6,780 nt of DNA, from contig CALKKA010000109.1 of NCBI GenBank assembly GCA_937995495.1, positions 1 to 6,780 on the forward strand. Reading direction: 5' to 3'. Every line of letters starts with the position of its first letter. The first letter of the stretch is position 1. This document shows positions 1 through 6,076 of this stretch, one piece after another. Both the position numbers and the translations under genes were made by a program. Below the pieces are notes generated by a model. The model saw only the letters and a list, made by a program, of their open reading frames with translations. It ran no database searches and was not told where the DNA came from. Source of the stretch: an uncultured Phycisphaerae bacterium (GTDB taxonomy: Bacteria > Planctomycetota > Phycisphaerae > Sedimentisphaerales > Anaerohalosphaeraceae).

Positions 1-141
1 CAAGAGAAGTATGCAGAAGGCTCTACGCCTCTGATGATATATTTTTACATTATCTATCAAAAAAATAGATCTGATTCTTCAATTGCCTTTTCTTTCAAAT
101 AGGCTCGAGTTCTTTTGGCATGCTCTTAAAAATCAAGACTG

Positions 142-170
142 TTGCGGTGTGTCCAGAATCCCAGTATAAT
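142..170 (+). promoter_or_regulatory. Sigma70-like promoter for the zinc-ribbon gene
   Basis: A perfect TATAAT box at 165-170 is preceded by TTGCGG at 142-147 with an ideal 17-nt spacer. Transcription would be expected to start near 176-178, about 20 nt before the ATG at 198, with the ribosome binding site in between. This is a sequence match only; no other box in the first 200 bases fits as well. Confidence 0.6.
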
Positions 171-184
171 CCGAGACATGAAAT

Positions 185-190
185 AGGAGA
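185..190 (+). promoter_or_regulatory. Ribosome binding site that fixes the start at 198
   Basis: AGGAGA ends 7 nt before ATG 198. It decides between two in-frame starts: an ATG at 120 has no such site and lies upstream of the promoter itself, so the 26 extra residues it would add are probably not translated. Confidence 0.7.
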
Positions 191-197
191 TAATTTC

Positions 198-494
198 ATG
201 AAAATCCAATGCCCTCATTGCAAAGCGGGCTTCCAGATTCCGGAAGAACACTTAGGCAAGAGCGTTAAATGTACAAAATGTAATCAAACCTTTGTCGTCA
301 TTGCAATACCCGATTCAAAAATATTTCCCAAACAGGTCATTCATTCTTCAAAACATGAACATGACATCGCTGAGCTGGTTCATGAATTAGAGCAGGTGTT
401 GGACAAGATCACAAACTATGACGATGAGCAAATTGCCCAAGCCCAGACCCTGCTCCAGCAGACCATTGCCAAATATAAAGGGACATTCGCATAG
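198..494 (+). CDS. Small MJ0042-type zinc-ribbon protein, function unknown
   Basis: The 98-residue protein has an N-terminal zinc ribbon with four cysteines in two CxxC knuckles (C5-C8 and C25-C28). The pattern IQCPHC, then P15, then G20-K21, then CTKC, then F32 is typical of MJ0042-type ribbons, which often start small or modular proteins in Planctomycetota and Deltaproteobacteria. Residues 38-52 look like a linker. Residues 53-94 are predicted by eye to be helical, acidic and glutamine-rich, possibly a coiled coil. There is no signal peptide or membrane segment, so it is probably cytoplasmic. The ribbon probably binds Zn2+ structurally and may contact nucleic acid or protein, but no enzymatic domain is visible. 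The start at 198 is chosen because of the AGGAGA site and the promoter at 142-170; a longer in-frame ORF from 120 is less likely. It is a single-gene unit, 462 bp from the next gene. Confidence 0.8.
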   Translation: MKIQCPHCKAGFQIPEEHLGKSVKCTKCNQTFVVIAIPDSKIFPKQVIHSSKHEHDIAELVHELEQVLDKITNYDDEQIAQAQTLLQQTIAKYKGTFA

Positions 495-515
495 TGGATT
501 TTAATATATCCGCTA
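492..515 (+). other. Weak hairpin overlapping the zinc-ribbon stop codon
   Basis: TAGTGGAT (492-499) can pair with ATCCGCTA (508-515), giving 8 bp with one G-U pair and an 8-nt AT-rich loop. The left arm begins with the TAG stop codon. No T-tract follows, so it does not qualify as a standard intrinsic terminator. It may protect the 3' end or be incidental. Confidence 0.3.
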
Positions 516-582
516 GTGATAGATAATTCATGAGATCTTATTCATTTAAAAGTTTAAGTGTTTTAGTATCAAGCTTTCGTAG

Positions 583-626
583 GATTAGTTGACAACTATA
601 GGTTGATTTGCAACTAGAGCCTAATC
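583..626. repeat. Nested inverted repeats (TAGTTG/CAACTA cluster)
   Basis: TAGTTG (586-591) and CAACTA (593-598) form a perfect 13-bp dyad around A592. A second CAACTA lies at 611-616, and GATTAG (583-588) is complementary to CTAATC (621-626). GTTG (602-605) can also pair with CAAC (611-614). The arms can therefore form alternative stem structures in RNA, or act as clustered protein sites in DNA. TTGACA at 589-594 resembles a -35 box, but no good -10 box follows at 16-18 nt. Confidence 0.45.
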
Positions 627-750
627 ACAACCCAAAAGAGAAACAGCCCGTCAAACTCAAAGATCAGATGATTCTGCAAGCCCTTCAATTTTAACGACTT
701 AAGGAATTCCCAAAAATTCAAACGTTGTTAATATCTGTTTACTGAAAAAT

Positions 751-843
751 GTCTATTTTTGATGAAATAATAACAGGCATTGTCCGTCTATTAAGGTAGC
801 GGAACACCCAAAGTGGGTTGCGGAGATTCCCTTTTGTCTATTA
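751..843 (+). repeat. Three short direct repeats GTCTATT(A)
   Basis: GTCTATT occurs at 751-757, and the longer GTCTATTA at 786-793 and 836-843, so starts are 35 and 50 bp apart. The spacing is irregular and the word is AT-rich, so chance is plausible. No array-like structure is present. Confidence 0.25.
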
Positions 844-860
844 GGGGGTTTCAAAATCTC

Positions 861-878
861 GATATTCATGGTAATATC
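861..878. promoter_or_regulatory. Operator-like dyad GATATT-N6-AATATC
   Basis: The arms GATATT (861-866) and AATATC (873-878) are a perfect inverted repeat around a 6-nt spacer, centred at 869.5. This 18-bp architecture is typical of sites for dimeric helix-turn-helix regulators. It lies 79 bp upstream of the adaptor start codon. Function is inferred from geometry only. Confidence 0.4.
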
Positions 879-892
879 CGGTGTTGTTTTAT

Positions 893-908
893 GCGTATAT
901 ACATACGC
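893..908. promoter_or_regulatory. Operator-like dyad GCGTAT-N4-ATACGC
   Basis: Perfect 6-bp arms GCGTAT (893-898) and ATACGC (903-908) flank ATAC, centred at 900.5. That is 31 bp, about three helical turns, from the centre of the preceding dyad. It could be a repressor site or an RNA hairpin in the operon leader. It is 48 bp upstream of the GTG start at 957 and has no T-tract after it, so it is not a terminator. Confidence 0.4.
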
Positions 909-942
909 CTTCTGTTATTCCATAGAGGGTCGTCTTTAGGTT

Positions 943-949
943 AGAAGGA
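943..949 (+). promoter_or_regulatory. Ribosome binding site selecting a GTG start
   Basis: AGAAGGA ends 7 nt before GTG 957. An overlapping ATG at 955 reads straight into TGA in its own frame, so GTG 957 is the working start codon of the adaptor gene. Confidence 0.7.
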
Positions 950-956
950 ATTCAAT

Positions 957-2348
957 GTGAAAAAGAAAAATAAGATTATTCTAATCGCCATCGGTCTTGT
1001 CGTTATTCTTATTATCGCAGTGGGCATTAAAGGAAAAGGCGGGAAAAATGACGGCAAGACGACAACGGTCCGTATCGAAACCGTTGAGACCGCCGAATTC
1101 GTCGAGATCATCAATGCCCCCGGCGAAATTCGCCCCGAAACCGAGGTGGATATCAGCGCCAAAGTATCGGCACGGATCGATGAGCTGCCATTCGACGAAG
1201 GGGATCGTGTTACCGGCGGCAATGAGGACAGCGATCCCTCTTTACTGGTACGACTGGATTCCAAAAACTTCGAAAGCCAACTAAGCAGCGCCATCGCAAA
1301 TCGGGACGCACAACAAGCACGCATCGAAGTTGAAAAAGCCAACATCCTCAGCCAAAAGGCCTCCTTGGAAGGAACCAGCGCATCCCTGAAGCAAACACAT
1401 CGAGAGTTCGAACGGCAGCAGCAACTGCTTGAGAGCCAGGATATCAGCCAGTCAGCCTTTGACGAGGTTGAAAGCAATCTACAACAACTTCGGTCTCAAT
1501 TCGAAGCCATGAAGCATTCGATCAAAGCGGCCGAGCTAAATTTGACCGTCATGGAACACAACCTGACGGCTGCCGAGGCACGCGTCGAGGAGGCCCGTGA
1601 AGCACTGAGCTATACCAGCATGTATTCACCCATTGACGGTGTCATCACACAGCTGAATGCCGAGGTCGGTGAAGTCGTCATGACGGGAACCATGAACAAT
1701 CCCGGTACGGTTATCCTGCAGGTGGCGGACCTTTCCAGGATGATGCTGCTGGCGGAGGTTGACGAGACGAATGTCGGACAGGTGCAGATCGGACAAAAAG
1801 CAAAGATCCATATCCCGGCATTCTGGGAAGAAGAGTTTGACGGCATCGTCCAGAACATCGCCCTCACCCAGCGGCTGTCGCGCACGGGCGCTAAGTACTA
1901 TAAAACTGAAATCCTGATCACCGGCGATGTGAGCAGGTTGTATTCAGGGCTGACGGCCGATGTGGACATCGAAACCAATCGACATCAGGATGTAATCAAG
2001 GTCCCCAGCCAGGCGGTGCTCGCCCGTCGACTGGATAGCCTCCCACTGGATATCACTCAAGATAATCCCGTCGTCGATCAAAAGAAAACACAAATCGCCG
2101 TCGTCTATCGCCTTCTGGATGGCAAGACGGTCGTCACACCGGTCCGGATCGGCCCCAGCGATCTGACCCATACGCTGATCCGGGAAGGATTATCTGTCGG
2201 CGATGTGGTGATTGTCGGACCGTATAAAATTCTTGAGGGCTTAGAACATGATAAGCCCGTCGAAGTTGAGAAAAGCAACGATGACACGGATGAAGACACA
2301 TCGAAAAAAGAGGACAAGAAAAAGAAGTCCAAGACGGCATCAGCATAG
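957..2348 (+). CDS. macA: Efflux periplasmic adaptor, MacA/HlyD family
   Basis: This 463-residue protein links the inner-membrane ABC exporter to the outer-membrane channel. Residues 6-24 form an N-terminal membrane anchor with no lipobox cysteine. The lipoyl half-domains lie at about 47-85 and 222-242 (SPIDGVI), with a helical hairpin at about 105-218 between them. Near the hairpin tip, R153, L157 and S164 have the R-x3-L-x6-S spacing of the RLS motif used by TolC-docking adaptors. A beta-barrel follows (about 260-340), then a membrane-proximal domain (about 345-430). Three oddities are visible: an acidic insertion near 87-95 in the usual GDxVxxGxxLxxLD turn, a loop at about 358-378, and a tail (438-463) with an acidic block followed by a lysine block. 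The GTG start is supported by AGAAGGA. It is the first gene of a four-gene operon. The MacA assignment follows from the MacB-type partners; a general HlyD-family name is the safe alternative. Confidence 0.88.
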   Translation: MKKKNKIILIAIGLVVILIIAVGIKGKGGKNDGKTTTVRIETVETAEFVEIINAPGEIRPETEVDISAKVSARIDELPFDEGDRVTGGNEDSDPSLLVRLDSKNFESQLSSAIANRDAQQARIEVEKANILSQKASLEGTSASLKQTHREFERQQQLLESQDISQSAFDEVESNLQQLRSQFEAMKHSIKAAELNLTVMEHNLTAAEARVEEAREALSYTSMYSPIDGVITQLNAEVGEVVMTGTMNNPGTVILQVADLSRMMLLAEVDETNVGQVQIGQKAKIHIPAFWEEEFDGIVQNIALTQRLSRTGAKYYKTEILITGDVSRLYSGLTADVDIETNRHQDVIKVPSQAVLARRLDSLPLDITQDNPVVDQKKTQIAVVYRLLDGKTVVTPVRIGPSDLTHTLIREGLSVGDVVIVGPYKILEGLEHDKPVEVEKSNDDTDEDTSKKEDKKKKSKTASA

Positions 2349-2359
2349 TCTGTCACCCC

Positions 2360-3118
2360 ATGAGTGAACCACTGCAAAAACCTGCTGTCATCCGAGTCAC
2401 CTCACTGACCCGCACCTATACGATGGGTTCCGAATCTGTCCACGCACTTCGAGAAGTTGATTTGGATGTTGGGCAAAATGAATATGTCGCGGTCATGGGC
2501 CACAGCGGCTCCGGCAAGAGTACGCTGATGAATCTGCTCGGTTGTCTGGATAAGGCCGATGCGGGCGAATATGAACTCAATGGGATCAACACGACCGACA
2601 TGAATGCAGCCAGTTTGGCCCATGTACGCAATCAGCAAATTGGTTTTGTCTTTCAGTCCTTTGAATTACTGCCTCGGGTGTCGGCCTTGAAAAATGTTGA
2701 ATTACCGCTGATCTACTCGAATGTCCCTTTCTGGAAACGACGAATACTTGCCAAAGAGGCGCTTGAGCGGGTCGGACTGGGCGGGCGAGTCACGCATAAG
2801 CCCAACCAACTCAGCGGCGGCGAAAAACAGCGTGTTGCGGTTGCACGCGCCCTTGTCAGCGGCCCCAGCTTACTTCTGGCCGATGAACCGACCGGCAACC
2901 TGGACAGCGCCACCAGTTCCGGCATCATGGATTTGTTTGAGCAGCTCTACAGGGAAGGCCAGACGATCATCATGGTCACGCATGAATCAGACATCGCCGC
3001 TCATGCCCGCCGCATTGTACGAATGAAAGACGGTCAAATCTACAGCGATCTGCCGACCGAACAGGACCCCGCCTCTGAACACATCAATGCCCCTTCGTTT
3101 CCGAAGGAGCCATCATGA
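2360..3118 (+). CDS. macB: ABC transporter ATPase, MacB/LolD type
   Basis: The 252-residue nucleotide-binding subunit powers the exporter by ATP hydrolysis at the inner face of the inner membrane. All motifs are intact: Walker A GHSGSGKST (47-55), Q-loop glutamine Q99, signature LSGGE (151-155), Walker B LLLADE (171-176) with catalytic E176, D-loop at 179-183 and H-loop H208. The sequence GEKQRVAVARAL and the ADEPTGNLD stretch are typical of the MacB/LolD/FtsE group. The last 25 residues are a proline-rich tail with no recognised domain. It starts 11 bp after the adaptor stop and lacks a purine-rich ribosome binding site, so translation is probably coupled to the upstream gene. It overlaps the permease by ATGA. 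In E. coli MacB the ATPase and membrane domain are one chain; here they are separate genes. LolD is an alternative name, but the adaptor and TolC neighbours argue for MacB. Confidence 0.9.
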   Translation: MSEPLQKPAVIRVTSLTRTYTMGSESVHALREVDLDVGQNEYVAVMGHSGSGKSTLMNLLGCLDKADAGEYELNGINTTDMNAASLAHVRNQQIGFVFQSFELLPRVSALKNVELPLIYSNVPFWKRRILAKEALERVGLGGRVTHKPNQLSGGEKQRVAVARALVSGPSLLLADEPTGNLDSATSSGIMDLFEQLYREGQTIIMVTHESDIAAHARRIVRMKDGQIYSDLPTEQDPASEHINAPSFPKEPS

Positions 3119-4380
3119 GAGGTTTTCTTTTTGCACCATTATCATTTCTCCGGCTAGTGATTCAGAGCGCTTTATTGGCGTCGAGTCAGATCTGGGTCAA
3201 TAAAACCCGCAGCATCTTAACAACATTAGGGATTATCATCGGCGTAGCCTCTGTCTCAGCGGTCATTGGGGCGATGGACGGTATGAATAAAAAGATCATG
3301 GAAAACTTCGAGATATTTGGCACCAAGAAGATATTCATGTGGCCGCAACGACCGGACACGGGCCCTAAAAAAAATATGGATTGGTGGCAAATGCGGTTCA
3401 AAACAGAGCAGTTTGAGGGGATGGCCGAACACTGTCCATCCGTCGAATATAAATCATTTGTTTCTGACAATGATAATTTACCCGCTCGTTATGCGGAGAA
3501 ATCGGTGGAATCCGTCCGCATGACAGGCGTTGAAGCGAGTTGGTTCAAGATCGAGAATCGCCCGATTTTCATGGGGCGCCCCTTTTCGCATCTGGATGAG
3601 AGCCAGGGCAGAAAGGTCTGCATTATATCAACAAAACTGCGAGACAAGCTCAACATGGATCGCGAATGCACCGGCGATACCATTCTGATCGGGCATAACA
3701 CCTTCCTTGTGATCGGGTTGATGGAAGAAAAGCCAAGCATGATGTTTGGAAACATGGGCGGCGATAACTACGAAGTATACATTCCCTTCCAGACCGCTCA
3801 AAAGATGAGGGGGAATCGCTGGTTTCAAGTGATCGCCAGCTGCAAGAACGCCAATGTCGCCGAAGACGCCAAAGCGGAAATCCAGTTTTTCCTCAGGCGA
3901 ACCCGACAGATCAAACCCGGCGAACCGGACACTTTCGGCGTTTTCCTGATGGAGAGCGAGGTCAAACAATTCAAGAAAGTCATGGGCATGATCTCGCTGG
4001 TGGCCTTCGGGATCGTCAGCATCTCACTGTTGGTCGGCGGTATCGGCATCATGAATATCATGCTGGTTTCGGTGTCCGAGCGAACACGAGAGATCGGCCT
4101 GCGCAAGGCGGTCGGGGCAAAACCCTCGGCCATATTAACCCAGTTCCTGGTCGAAGCCGTTGTTTTGTGTATGATCGGCGGACTGATCGGAGTGGGTCTG
4201 GCCCAAGGACTGGCGGCATTGATCGCAAAATCCGCCCCGCTGTTGGAGGGCACCAAGATACCGGCGTGGGCGATCCTGCTGTCGTTTGGGTTCGCCGGAA
4301 GTGTCGGGGTTATTTTCGGGATGTTCCCGGCGATCAAAGCCGCTCGGCTCAACCCGATCGACGCGTTAAGACATGAATAG
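3115..4380 (+). CDS. macB: ABC transporter permease, MacB/FtsX type
   Basis: The 421-residue inner-membrane subunit belongs to the four-helix MacB/FtsX superfamily. The first helix spans about 33-54, followed by a periplasmic domain of about 235 residues (55-290), then helices at about 291-316, 344-371 and 384-406. Family hallmarks are the SERTREIGLRKAVGA segment (321-335) after the second helix and the terminal AARLNPIDALRHE (409-421). MacB-type proteins do not move substrate through the membrane. They transmit ATP-driven motion to the periplasm, pushing substrate through adaptor and channel. The N-terminal 30 residues include an amphipathic or partly hydrophobic stretch before the first helix. 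The start codon overlaps the ATPase stop (ATGA at 3115-3118), with GAAGGAG 5 nt upstream. The membrane domain has a full complement of helices, so this is a split MacB rather than a truncated one. Confidence 0.9.
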   Translation: MRGFLFAPLSFLRLVIQSALLASSQIWVNKTRSILTTLGIIIGVASVSAVIGAMDGMNKKIMENFEIFGTKKIFMWPQRPDTGPKKNMDWWQMRFKTEQFEGMAEHCPSVEYKSFVSDNDNLPARYAEKSVESVRMTGVEASWFKIENRPIFMGRPFSHLDESQGRKVCIISTKLRDKLNMDRECTGDTILIGHNTFLVIGLMEEKPSMMFGNMGGDNYEVYIPFQTAQKMRGNRWFQVIASCKNANVAEDAKAEIQFFLRRTRQIKPGEPDTFGVFLMESEVKQFKKVMGMISLVAFGIVSISLLVGGIGIMNIMLVSVSERTREIGLRKAVGAKPSAILTQFLVEAVVLCMIGGLIGVGLAQGLAALIAKSAPLLEGTKIPAWAILLSFGFAGSVGVIFGMFPAIKAARLNPIDALRHE

Positions 4381-4403
4381 CGATTTATAAGGATAACCGC
4401 AGA

Positions 4404-6035
4404 ATGAAGAAAAAAATCGGCATTATAACATTTGCTTTCATTACAGTTTTTTTTATCAACGGCTGTCAGGACCCGGAGGCCCCGTATTACACCATGAAAG
4501 TCTCGGATGAAAAAGTCAAGACCATCGACACCCTGCCCCTGGAGGAGTTTGAATCCGAAGAACAGCCGACGATCAACTCAATCTTGGATCTGCCGGAAGA
4601 AGCGCCCAAAAAGGTAGACCTGACTTTAGAGGAGTGCCGGGCGCTGGCGCTGGAAAACAACCTCGACTTAAAAGTCCAGCTCATATCACCCAATATCGCA
4701 CAGGAAAGTGTCAATGCTGAGCGTGCGAAATTTGAGGCGGCATTCTTTACCAATGTTGACTATTACAAGTTCGATACGCCTGATATCTTCAATGTCAATC
4801 TCGACGGCACACAAGGCGACAACACCAACTGGGACTGGGGCGTCAATCTTCCGCTACAAACGGGGGGGACCGTCACATTTGACCTGGCCGACAATCGCTC
4901 TTCATCCAACACGGAAAATGTCGTTATTGACCCTGTATTTTCAAATGATATGTCTGTTTCGATCAGCCAGCCGCTGCTTCGAGATGCAGGCATACGAACG
5001 AACACCCATTCCATCCGTGTGGCCGAATACAACAAAAGCATTACCGATGCCCGCACCAAGCTTGAAGTGATCCGCGTGATCGCGGCAATGGATCGCGTGT
5101 ACTGGCGATTGTATGCAGCTTTCAAACAACTGGAGGTTCGTACACAGCAGTATGATCTGGCCCATGAGCAACTCGAACGCGCCAAGCGATTCGTCAAGGC
5201 CGGCAAACGGGCACAGATCGAAGTTAAACGCGCCGAAGCGGCCCTCGCTCAAAGCTTAGAATCGATTATCTTCGCGGAAAACAATCTTCGAAATCGACAG
5301 CGTGAGATGAAGCTGACGCTGAACATGGCCGGGCTGGAAACCGGCGGCGCAACCGCCATCATTCCCACCACGGAGCCCAACCCAGTGCACTATACATTTG
5401 AAGGTGGGTTGCTGATCGATCAGGCCATTGAAAACCGTATGGAAATGCTCGAACTGGAACTGGAGATCGCTAAAGCAGTCAGCCAGATCGACTACATGAA
5501 GAACCAGGCATTGCCAATCATTAATCTGAACTACACCTACAATATTAACGGGACCGGAGAGTCACGCAACGACTCCTATGACCTGCTGTTTGATAATGAC
5601 TTCGCGGATCATCGGCTGGGGGTTCAACTGAATATCCCGCTGGGTAATGAACGGGCCAAAAGCAACCTGCGTCAGGCCTATTTCCAGCGGCGGCAGGTCC
5701 TGGCCAGCAAGGAAGGCCGCACCGCTTTGATCGAAGTGGAGGTGCTTAACGCGCTGGATCAACTGGAGACCAACTGGCAGCGGATCTTGGCGACTCGACA
5801 AAGCACGCTGCTGGAAGCCCGCCTGTATGAGGCGGAGGTACACCAGTTTGAAAACGGGCTGACGACCTCGACCGATGTACGGGAAACTCAAACCAACCTG
5901 ACCAATGCACAAAGCACCGAGATCAACGCACTGACCGAGTACCAAATCGCACTGGTGGACCTGGCCTATGCGACCGGCACCCTGCTGGGAGCAGCCCAGA
6001 TCGACTGGGAACCGGCTCCGGCTGACCTTCGATAA
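4404..6035 (+). CDS. TolC-family outer-membrane lipoprotein channel
   Basis: The 543-residue protein is the outer-membrane exit duct. A signal peptide (2-20) ends in INGC, placing the lipid anchor on C21; Q22 at +2 fits outer-membrane sorting. Residues 22-70 are an acidic, proline-containing linker. The two outer-membrane-efflux repeats follow: the first from about 72 (LTLEECRALALENN) to 310, the second from about 335 to 530. Strand-rich segments near 145-190 and 370-412 should form the barrel. Two helix-tip motifs match those by which TolC grips the adaptor: FVKAGKRAQIEV (263-274) and FENGLTTSTDV (482-492). The start has TAAGGA 10 nt upstream and lies 23 bp after the permease stop. Length is within the range of lipidated TolC relatives such as OprM/NodT. 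E. coli TolC itself is not lipidated, so the symbol is left empty. No terminator follows before ribD. Confidence 0.9.
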   Translation: MKKKIGIITFAFITVFFINGCQDPEAPYYTMKVSDEKVKTIDTLPLEEFESEEQPTINSILDLPEEAPKKVDLTLEECRALALENNLDLKVQLISPNIAQESVNAERAKFEAAFFTNVDYYKFDTPDIFNVNLDGTQGDNTNWDWGVNLPLQTGGTVTFDLADNRSSSNTENVVIDPVFSNDMSVSISQPLLRDAGIRTNTHSIRVAEYNKSITDARTKLEVIRVIAAMDRVYWRLYAAFKQLEVRTQQYDLAHEQLERAKRFVKAGKRAQIEVKRAEAALAQSLESIIFAENNLRNRQREMKLTLNMAGLETGGATAIIPTTEPNPVHYTFEGGLLIDQAIENRMEMLELELEIAKAVSQIDYMKNQALPIINLNYTYNINGTGESRNDSYDLLFDNDFADHRLGVQLNIPLGNERAKSNLRQAYFQRRQVLASKEGRTALIEVEVLNALDQLETNWQRILATRQSTLLEARLYEAEVHQFENGLTTSTDVRETQTNLTNAQSTEINALTEYQIALVDLAYATGTLLGAAQIDWEPAPADLR

Positions 6036-6063
6036 ATCTGTTTCTTAGTGGGTGCAAATCTGT
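6034..6063 (+). repeat. Direct repeat AAATCTGT bracketing the ribD promoter
   Basis: AAATCTGT occurs at 6034-6041 and 6056-6063, exactly 22 bp apart, close to two helical turns. The first copy overlaps the TolC stop codon and the expected -35 zone; the second runs into the TATAAT box. Two same-face copies at a promoter suggest a regulator site, but an 8-bp AT-rich match could also be chance. Confidence 0.35.
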
Positions 6064-6068
6064 ATAAT
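6063..6068 (+). promoter_or_regulatory. Perfect -10 box of ribD, implying a leaderless mRNA
   Basis: TATAAT at 6063-6068 ends 8 nt before the ribD ATG at 6077. Transcription would be expected to start at about 6075-6077, on or next to the start codon. There is no Shine-Dalgarno sequence (the bases before ATG are CTATCCCC), which agrees with leaderless translation. The -35 region is poor: GTTTCT at 6040-6045 with a 17-nt spacer. Confidence 0.6.
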
Positions 6069-6076
6069 CTATCCCC

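Larger units (their letters stand above)
495..956. other. Repeat-containing AT-rich spacer without a convincing gene
   Basis: This 462-bp gap is about 36% GC by counting lines 481-960, clearly lower than the operon that follows. It contains a dyad cluster at 583-626, three copies of GTCTATT (751, 786, 836), a long-range pairing of GAGATT (823-828) with AATCTC (855-860), and two compact dyads at 861-878 and 893-908 just ahead of the efflux operon. No ORF of normal gene size, tRNA-like cloverleaf or known riboswitch core was recognised. A 16-residue ORF at 749-799 is the only coding candidate, and it has no ribosome binding site. No clean sigma70 promoter for the efflux operon was found, although one must lie here or the operon uses another sigma factor. 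Confidence 0.6.

Noticed and set aside
1..102. Open frame from the window edge to TAG at 100-102, possibly the tail of an upstream gene
   Set aside because: The 33 residues match nothing I know, the stretch is about 34% GC, and the other two forward frames also run into the window before stopping, so none can be preferred.
120..197. Longer N-terminus for the zinc-ribbon protein starting at ATG 120
   Set aside because: It would start upstream of the promoter at 142-170, has no ribosome binding site, and the zinc ribbon normally begins the protein, as it does from 198.
492..515. Intrinsic terminator after the zinc-ribbon gene
   Set aside because: The hairpin has only moderate stability and lacks a following T-tract.
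589..617. TTGACA at 589-594 as the efflux operon promoter
   Set aside because: No acceptable -10 box lies 16-18 nt downstream (AACTAG is poor), and the TTGACA is better explained as part of the dyad at 586-598.
751..843. CRISPR-like or tandem array based on GTCTATT
   Set aside because: The units are only 7-8 bp, the spacing is irregular (35 and 50 bp), and there are only three copies.
786..860. A riboswitch or known structured RNA ahead of the efflux operon
   Set aside because: The pairings are short and interrupted, and I could not match any conserved riboswitch core.
941..1477. Antisense ORF of 178 codons over the adaptor gene
   Set aside because: It is a serine- and arginine-rich translation of the complementary strand of a clearly coding gene, with no recognisable domain.
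3825..4352. Antisense ORF of 175 codons over the permease
   Set aside because: It lies wholly within a well-supported gene whose conserved motifs explain the sequence, and the antisense product resembles no family.
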